A stretch of DNA of 29,899 nt from Catenaria anguillulae PL171 (Eukaryota > Blastocladiomycota > Blastocladiomycetes > Blastocladiales > Catenariaceae). The translations under genes and the position numbers were made by a program. This document shows positions 23,338 through 29,899 of the stretch, piece by piece; position 1 is the stretch's first letter, and each line of letters starts with the position of its first letter. The stretch lies in assembly GCA_002102555.1 (NCBI GenBank), contig MCFL01000287.1, positions 1-29,899 on the forward strand, written 5' to 3'. Below the pieces are notes generated by a model. It was given only the letters and a program-made list of their open reading frames with translations. It had not been told where the DNA came from and searched no databases.

Positions 23338-25821
23338 TCACTCAACCAGATCCCCAACTTGAATCTCTCGGCTCATGACCGCTGCACCGATGTTGCCGGC
23401 ATCCAACTACGCAACGATTTGCAAATGAAAACGTTAGTTTGCGTTTCTCACTGACTCGCAAGGATAAGTAATGAATGAACGTACATCCTGACGGTATTGT
23501 CGTCCGAGCACGTGGCAACCATGCCCAGAACCTTTGGATTCCACGCGGCCGCATTCACCGTCGCCGTATGCCCCTCAAGCACCGCCAACACATCGCCCGT
23601 GGCCCGGTGCCACACGTATGCGCAATTGTCCTCAGACCCAGACACAATGAAAGCTTCGCTTGCCCCTCCAAACATGCTGCGAATCACAAACTTGCCCTGC
23701 TTGTGGCCCTTGTACTTGCGGACCAGCTGTGGGGTAGCCGCGGCCGCCGTGGGCGACGTGACTGTGCCGCCGCCAGTCGATACCCGCGACACGATTGAGC
23801 TCGACGAGGCGTTGTTGAATGTTCCCGCGATGCCCGACGAGGGTGTGGGCGTATACGGAGCAGAAATGGCCGATCCAGACATTGGATTGAGCGGATTCAG
23901 AGGCAAGAACCCGGGCGGCCCGCCAATCAACGGCCACCCAAACGCCTGCGAAAGACTCGACGTGGCCGCCGCATTGGCCATAAGTGTGGCCGTGCCTCCT
24001 ACCCCCGATGGGGTGGCGGTGGCCGACATGGGTGGTCTCGGAAGCCCGGAAAAGTAGAAGTCGGCGTCGTCCATGGTCACGTCGCGCGTATTGGCACGCG
24101 ACCGGTGCGTGGATGCGGGCGTGTGCATGCCGCCAGCGCCGGGGTCGGTGGACGTGGGCGACGTGGGCGAGCCAAGTGACGGTTTCAAGTCCCACACGTG
24201 GATTTCTTGGCCGGCCGTGTTGGTGAGAAGGTACCGGCCGTCCTTGGACAAGTTGAGGGAAGTAACCGATTCCGTGTCGTCGAATGACAACACCTCGGTG
24301 CGTGATGTGAGGTCGTGGATGCGGATGGTTTGATTGGCCACCGTCACAAGCGTCTTTCCGTCATGGCTGATTTGTAGGTCAGTGACGCGGGTGTTTGTCC
24401 ATTTGTGGATCAGATTCCCGGTCATGTCCTGAAGGTGTGAGTGGTGAAGGTGAGATGACGGATTGAGTGACTCCTATTCAGAACAGTTGACACGTACCCA
24501 AACGGCCAGCACCTTATCCAACCCTCCCGTCACAAACCGATCACCGCTGGGTAACCAACCACATGCCGTCACAGCCTCTGCATGCTTGTTCAGCGTCAAC
24601 AAGCACCTACCCGTTGCCGTATCCCACATGCGCAACTTTGCATCGTTGCCGCACGTCAACAACTTTGAATCATCCGGACTCCATGCCAAGAATCCAACTG
24701 CGTCATCGTGCTTTGCCAGCCGATGCAACTGCCGGTGCGTATGCACATCCCACACAATGGTCGACCCGTCCTTGCCCGCGGCCGCCAGCCGATCGCCGCC
24801 ATGGGAAAACGCCAAGTACCACACCTCATCCAAATGCTCTCTGTACACGACGGCCGTCTGACTTGGGAAATGCGCATGCATATTGCACCAATGGTCCTCA
24901 TACAAGGACATTAAGCGCGGCGGCGTGGGCTCGGCCCCATCCGCACTGCTCGTCGGCACATTGTGATAGGTGCACTTTGCCTCCTGCGCGGCAAGCGCTT
25001 GCGACAACAAATGCTCGAGCCTGCGCGCACGGACCATGACCGAGGGCGGAATCACAGCCTGGACGCGTTGCAGTGTGAGTGCCCTGGATCCGCCCGCGGC
25101 ACCGGCCCAGTGCGCGTGCGTGCGCAAGTCGTGTGCGTCCGTGTACATGAGATAGCTCGACAGTTCGTGCAGCCGGTGCAGGTTGTATTCCAGCGGGGCA
25201 ATCTTGTCGCGGAGGACGGTCAAGGCGCCGGCCACGTCGCCGAGTTCCAGAAGTTCGAGGTATTGTTGTTCGCGGATGGCAAAGTGGACGGCGGGGAGGG
25301 ACGATGCGGGGATACGTAGGTCCGGGTGCGACAAGAACCGTTCGGCTTCAGCCCAGTCGCCAGAGAGAACTGCGGTGCGGAACTCGCCGACAGCTGCCAC
25401 CTCGAACGTGATGCCTGACGTGTGTTCAAGCTGGGAAGCGACTTGGCTGCATTTGAAAAGGAATAGAAAAGAGCAGATTAACCAAGGTGTGTCGAGAATT
25501 TCATTCGTTAGACAAAACGCACGGGAAACCAAGGCCGCGCAACTCGTCAATCATGAGCCGAACCAGCTCGTTGCGATCCACGCGGTACACCGGACCATTA
25601 GCGCCCTCTGCGTCCATGTCCACATAAGGCAGTGGCTGCGGGTCGACGTGATTGACGCCGTTTGATGTGAGGGCCATTGGATCGTCGTCAACCATGTGAC
25701 CGTCCAACGTGGGTGCCTTGGAGGGGGAGGTTGGGCAACTGCTGCTGCCTGCAGGAGGCAGCGGCGGCGGCGGCGGAGTCATCGCGGAAGCGGCGCTTGC
25801 AGAGGCGGAGGGCACTGTCAT
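23338..25821 (-). CDS. GID7: GID7/WDR26 homologue: LisH-CTLH and WD40 subunit of the GID/CTLH E3 ubiquitin ligase
   Basis: WDR26/Gid7 forms the oligomeric scaffold arm of the GID/CTLH ubiquitin ligase. Exons on the minus strand: 25821-25523, 25446-24498, 24428-23485, 23406-23338. Introns start GTGCGT, GTACGT and GTACGT. A disordered N-terminus leads to LisH (about 82-112, ELVRLMIDELRGLGF then QVASQLEHTSGITFE across the splice). CTLH follows (EFRTAVLSGDWAEAERFLSH and the Leu-rich stretch after it). PPRLMSLYEDHWCNMH then precedes WD repeats from about residue 300 (HLDEVWYLAFSHGGDRLA, GSTIVWD, LRMWD, KVLAVWD). A low-complexity insert of about 155 residues (about 498-655) splits the blades. The last exon should read VRIWDAGNIGAAVM, but one base appears missing at the junction. 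No ATG occurs upstream of 25821 in frame, though the frame stays open to about 26130, so the true start may be further upstream. Confidence 0.87.
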
Positions 25822-26131
25822 GAGGAGTGACAGAGAGCGCGAGGGAGAGTCGGAGCGGGCGCAGTGGCGCTTGGACGGGCGAGGGGTCGCTTCTGGGTCC
25901 TGGTCTTGCTGGTTACCAGTGTCGTTGTCTTCGGATTGCGAGCCGTCGTCGAGTAGGTGACGATGTCGGCGCCGGGAAGGCGGGTTGCGGGCCTCGGGCT
26001 CGACCGCGGGCAGGGGCACGGGCGTCACGGCCCGAGGGGTGGAAGGGGTGTGGGGGCGGGTTTGGCGCGACAGAGCGGCGGGCTTTTGTGCGGACGCGGT
26101 GCTCGGTTCCGTGGCGAGCCGGGAAGCGAGT

Positions 26132-27153
26132 GCGCGTCACAGATTTGGGAAAAGAATAGGCGGACAAGGGCCGAGGGCGTGTGTCAGGTCGTAAAAATGA
26201 TTGTGAGCGACGAGGCAGGATGAATGCGGGGTTGGTCGTGGGTGCCTGCAGATAACCGGACTGACGGCTGGCGTGAGTGGGTGTGGCAAGTGGCCAAAAA
26301 AAAGGGAACGGAGCACTCGTCAAGGCTGCTGGTGTGTGACGGCTGGCGGCCAGGAATGCACAAAGTACTTAGTTGACTTGACGGGCAGACATTAAGAACT
26401 ACGGTGTCTGATATAAGCTTAAGCTTGAGGAATTTAATTGGCCTCAAGTTTGCATTATTCGCTCGTCATTCCGCCATGAGAGATGAGAGGACTGACGGCG
26501 GCGATCGGCGAATGAAAATACAGACTACATTATACACAGCGTGAGCGATCGGCAAAGAGCACAAACCTGGCCCACTGCCCTGCTCCACACAATTCAATGC
26601 CATGAAAACAGGGCGCCTGCAGCTGGTTCCATCAGGGACAATGCAATGGTAGACTGGAACATCACTCGTCCAAAGTTCAATCACAATGAGTAACTTGAAG
26701 GCATGCGGCCATCTGCTGCATTGAGTGTCTGCTTCCAACTTTGGTCCCAGCGTCTCGTGTGTTCACGACTCAACTTTGAAAGCGTCAATCAATGCACAAG
26801 CCAAAGCACAAATCATCAAGGCTGTCAAAGCCATGGTCGAATGCATGGGCTATGTAGTACAAGCTGTCCGCTGTTTGCACTGTCTGCTGGATTGCGGGTG
26901 AGACACGAGACACGAACAGGTCAACGCGTCGCGCAAGGTCTCAACAAATTGCTCGCATGACCATCCAGCCACTCTTCGTGCATCACCACTGCCGATGGTA
27001 AGTATCTTGTTGAGCCCAACCAGCCCGACACGCCAGCCCCGTGTGGTTTCCCCCGCTCGACGCTGGGCGGCACCGTTCCCATTGTCATGGGAATCTGACT
27101 GTCTGGGTCAGTCCAAGCTCTTTGCATCGCAGAGCCGACCTTTTGTTGATACC
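26132..27153. other. Upstream region between divergent GID7 (-) and the hairpin membrane protein gene (+)
   Basis: About 1 kb with no supportable gene. 26390-26470 is AT-rich and contains a perfect 12-base palindrome AAGCTTAAGCTT (26415-26426). The minus-strand ORF at 25913-26323 overlaps the GID7 5' end and could contain its true N-terminus if a base is missing there. The rest is probably two separate promoters. Confidence 0.4.
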
Positions 27154-28108
27154 ATGGACAAACCTCTACCCCCAGAACCGCCATCAACCGCTGCAGCGGC
27201 AGCCGTAATGCATGATTTCCATTCCCCGTCTCGTTTCCGGCGGCCAAACAAGTCATCTCCCGTTAAACCTCAACTTGCCTCTGCCACCATCCCTCAAGCC
27301 TCCCGCGTTGCCCCGCCCGTCCCCTTCACGTCCCCGATCTCTCACGCACGGGCTGGACATCATGGTTGTCCGGCTTTCGTGCCTGGTACCAGTGGCCACG
27401 GACAGCGACCTCGGAATCGAGAATCGCTATTGCCTCCTCGCGGACACCCGTCGCCGCCGTGGATTCGCGAGGCTCGAGCCGGAGGTCGTCGCAAGACTCG
27501 ACGACAAGTTCAGGTAGTCGGCAGCGGAGCGACTCGGAACTGTCTGAAGGTTCTGCTGGCCGCGAGCCAGGAAAAGAGCGGCGGCAATATGTCCCACGGC
27601 GCCCAAAATTGTTTGCAAAGATGCGCAAGACGCTCGCTGTGACGAGCTTGGTGGTGGTCGGCACACTCATTGGCACCTTTCTCGTGTTTGCCGCCACGAC
27701 CTTGTTTGCGACGACATTTGTTGGATGCGCCGTCATGCTGTTGTTGGAGTCGACCATTCTTGTGATTCCCGGTACGCTTGCACATGCATCTGTCATTTGG
27801 CCTACGATGGTTCCGAGGGAATTACTGACGAAAACTGCACATGTTTCCTTGCTCGTATAGCCATCATATTCCTCATCTTTTTCGTTTTCGTCCTCATCAT
27901 TCTCGGCATCAGCTGGCTTGGCCTATTTGGCCTTCGATTTGGCCTGGATTCATGGTCGCTCGTCATCAACCGGTTGCTCGGCGCAGCTCACTGGGCGTTT
28001 GATTCGGCAAGGTCGTTTTTGCTCACCAGCCGACAAGGCAAAGGCAAGATCGTTGAGGAGATGGTGCCGCTGGACTATGCCGCAGGGAGCGCTGCGCCAT
28101 CTGCTTGA
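27154..28108 (+). CDS. Small hairpin membrane protein, possibly promethin/LDAF1-like
   Basis: Exons 27154-27771 and 27861-28108, intron 27772-27860 (GTACGC...TATAG, phase 1), about 288 residues. The N-terminus is MDKPLPPEPPSTAAAA and a Pro/Ser-rich stretch. The frame changes once (one missing base) between about 27300 and 27400, then reads a Ser/Arg-rich segment and RRPKLFAKMRKTLAVTSLVV. A long hydrophobic region follows (LIGTFLVFAATTLFATTFVG, AVMLLLESTILVIP, then after the splice AIIFLIFFVFVLIILGISWL), about 80 residues with a central Pro. The C-terminus is amphipathic (INRLLGAAHWAFDSARSFLL) with a short polar tail ending TGA. This design of paired long hydrophobic helices resembles promethin/LDAF1 and yeast Ldo16/Ldo45, which sit in ER-lipid-droplet membranes. 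The resemblance is structural, so the function is tentative. Confidence 0.5.
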
Positions 28109-28426
28109 GGAAACGCAGCTCTGACTCTCTGTAATTCTCCGTACCCTCGATTACCCTACTTTATCTTTTTTTGTGCATTGTATCATCAACCCTTGTCACT
28201 TGAGCGGCCATGCGCGTGCTGCGCTTGCTTGCCCCCCCCCATGCACTTTGTCTTTCGTAGATCATGTACCCACTCGATGTATTCCTAACTTTTTTTGCGT
28301 ACTATAGCAAAATGTGTATCTTTGAACCCCAAGAGCATTGACGCTATATGTATCTAGGGATAGGGATAGAGCGAGAAACTAAGGACACATGTATTTAAGA
28401 TGATGTGCAAGGACAGTCAGACCAAA
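28109..28426. other. Convergent intergenic region
   Basis: About 320 bases between the hairpin protein gene (+) and THR4 (-). It contains a run of nine C (about 28232-28240) and a short AGGGAT tandem near 28357-28368. AT-rich, presumably two 3' ends. No gene seen. Confidence 0.45.
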
Positions 28427-29899
28427 TCACAACTTTGCTGGCACTAGCTTTTGCCCAACGACCACCTCGCCGACAGGCCACTGCATCCTCAACACCTTTG
28501 CCACCTGCTCCTTACCAGGCTTTGCCCCATTGTTATCCCTCTGCAACTTGACCAAGCGCCTGGGCAACGTTTCGAGTGCCTTGACCTGCGGCGGCACAAA
28601 CTGCGCCATCAACACCTCGGCACTTGTGCCCTGCGGGAACGACCGAGCGAGCGCCGTGCACACAGCGTCCAAAAACTTGCCCGGATGCGCCGTTGCCAAG
28701 CACACCATTGGCCCAGCCACCGCATGATGTACGCGAAACTCGTCGGCGGATCGCACGCCCACCGCCGTGTGTGGATCAAGCACGTACTTTGAGCGTGCAT
28801 AATAGTCGGCGATAGTGTCAACAATCTCTGAATCGCGCACATGGTGGCTCCAAAGCGCCGTGCGCGCCTTGTGCAGCACACTGTCGGGACCTTGAATCCG
28901 CCGCGCGTCTTGACCTGGTCCATCCATGCCTTGACCTGCATGGCATCTTGCACCCAGTCGTACAAGACGCGCTCAAAGTTGGACGCGACGGTAATGTCCA
29001 TGGCGGGACTCAGGGTCGGATGTGCTTGGAAACTGGTGTCGCGGGCATACCCGGTTGCCAGTTGGGGTCGGGCGAGTAGATGCCTGATTGCATGAACCGG
29101 TACAGAATGTCGTTTTCGTTGGTGGCCACAATGAGCTTGCAATGGGCAAGCCCATTTGCTTGGCATAGTATCCGGCAAGCACATCGCCAAAGTTGCCGCT
29201 CGGCACACTGTAGACGACTTTAGCCTCGACGGCATGCCGGCCAAACTGGGCCTCGAGCTGCAAGTACGAGTAGACATAGTACGAGACTTGGGCCAAGATG
29301 CGTGCAAAGTTGATGGAATTGACGGCCGCGAGCTGAAACTCGGCGCGCATGCTCGGGTCATTGAACATGGCCTTGACCACGTCCTGGCAATCGTCAAAGG
29401 TGCAGTCGCCATCGAGCGCCACATTGCACACGTTTGCATCAAGCACGCTCGTCATTTGCGCAGCTTGCACGGGGCTCACTTTGCCATGCGGGTGCAGGAT
29501 GCACACGCGAATGCCTGCTTTACCGAAGCCCGGCAATCGCGGCGGATCCCGTGTCCCCGAAGTGGCGCCAACCACCGTCACCTCTTGTTTGCCTTCGGGT
29601 TGGCGCGCAAGCAGGTACTCGAACAAGTAGCCGAGGAATTGCAGGGCGACATCCTTGAATGCGAGCGTAGGCCCGTGGAACAGTTCGAGAATGTGCACGA
29701 GCGGCTTGTTGGGCGAGGTGTGGTCGCGCACATCGTGCAATGGGGCAACGTGGATGGACCGGAAGGCCGATTGCGGGCCAAATGACTTGGGCGAGCGTGC
29801 GCAGGTCGGCATGCGGGATGTCGGCGGGATCGACAACAGCGAGAAGAGGTCGGCGGCAATGTCAGCGTAGGCGGTCGACGGGTGCGGGCAATGAGGGCT
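28427..29899 (-). CDS. THR4: Threonine synthase, N-terminus beyond the window, frame broken several times
   Basis: Converts O-phosphohomoserine to threonine with pyridoxal phosphate, the last step of threonine synthesis, in the cytosol. The order of blocks matches yeast Thr4 throughout: STAYADIAADLFSL, IPHADLRTLAQ, SAFRSIHVAPL, LELFHGPTLAFKDVALQFLG (the Lys is the PLP lysine), TVVGATSG, GIRVCILHPHGKVSPVQAAQ, FDDCQDVVKAMFNDP, AAVNSINFARILAQVSYYVY, VPSGNFGDVLAGYYAKQMGL, VATNENDILYRFMQSGIY, TLSPAMDITVASNFERVLYD, ARSKYVLDPHTAVGV and ATAHPGKFLDAV, ending AKL then TGA at 28427. The blocks lie in three frames. Changes occur near 29858, 29785, 29548, 29524, 29142, 29040 and 28900. Most fit one missing base; two need two missing bases or one extra. 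Conservation of every block argues that the real gene is intact and the sequence is faulty, but a young pseudogene is possible. Confidence 0.85.

Noticed and set aside
26415-26426. Palindrome AAGCTTAAGCTT as a regulatory or recombination site
   Set aside because: A single 12-base palindrome in AT-rich intergenic DNA with no partner copy; noted only.

Overview
The window reads as a gene-dense, GC-rich nuclear segment of a fungus. It has short introns (mostly 67-90 nt), a PMT4-type protein O-mannosyltransferase, a fungal-type threonine synthase (a pathway absent from animals), a GID7/WDR26 subunit, and long Pro/Ser/Thr/Gln-rich linkers. An animal-like eIF4E-transporter homologue and a membrane-anchored GH26-type hydrolase would fit an early-diverging (zoosporic or similar) lineage. 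That placement is inference; nothing in the window fixes it.

Layout. 1-1000: possible tail of a minus-strand mitochondrial membrane protein, then 5' flank. 1001-3864 (+): eIF4E-binding, 4E-T-like protein. 4093-4737 (-): unresolved gene with an in-frame TAG. 4962-9712: mobile-element-like locus with a minus-strand Ulp1/C48-like protease gene diverging from a plus-strand composite gene that carries a DDE-transposase N-half, an acidic linker and an unknown C-terminal region. 10234-12865 (-): unrecognised multi-exon gene. 12885-14380: no resolvable gene. 14381-16300 (+): membrane-anchored GH26-like hydrolase. 16680-18949 (-): PMT4/POMT1, sharing an upstream region with 19663-20553 (+), the tRNA m7G46 methyltransferase TRM8. 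20964-22921 (+): secreted or anchored EEP-fold, sphingomyelinase-like phosphodiesterase. 23338-25821 or beyond (-): GID7/WDR26. 27154-28108 (+): small hairpin membrane protein, possibly promethin/LDAF1-like. 28427-29899 (-): threonine synthase THR4, N-terminus off the right edge.

The housekeeping genes do not form a pathway. PMT4 and the GH26-like protein both concern glycans or the cell surface, but are only convergent neighbours. The left half (about 4-13 kb) is the accessory part.

Two window-wide signals matter for reuse. First, many genes, including strongly conserved ones (PMT4, THR4, GID7), are broken by frame changes. Nearly all have the polarity of one missing base, and THR4 alone has about seven. 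This looks more like deletion-type consensus error than biology, so exon frames below should be read with that in mind. Second, the 5' splice sites favour GTACGT/GTACGC rather than GTAAGT or GTATGT.
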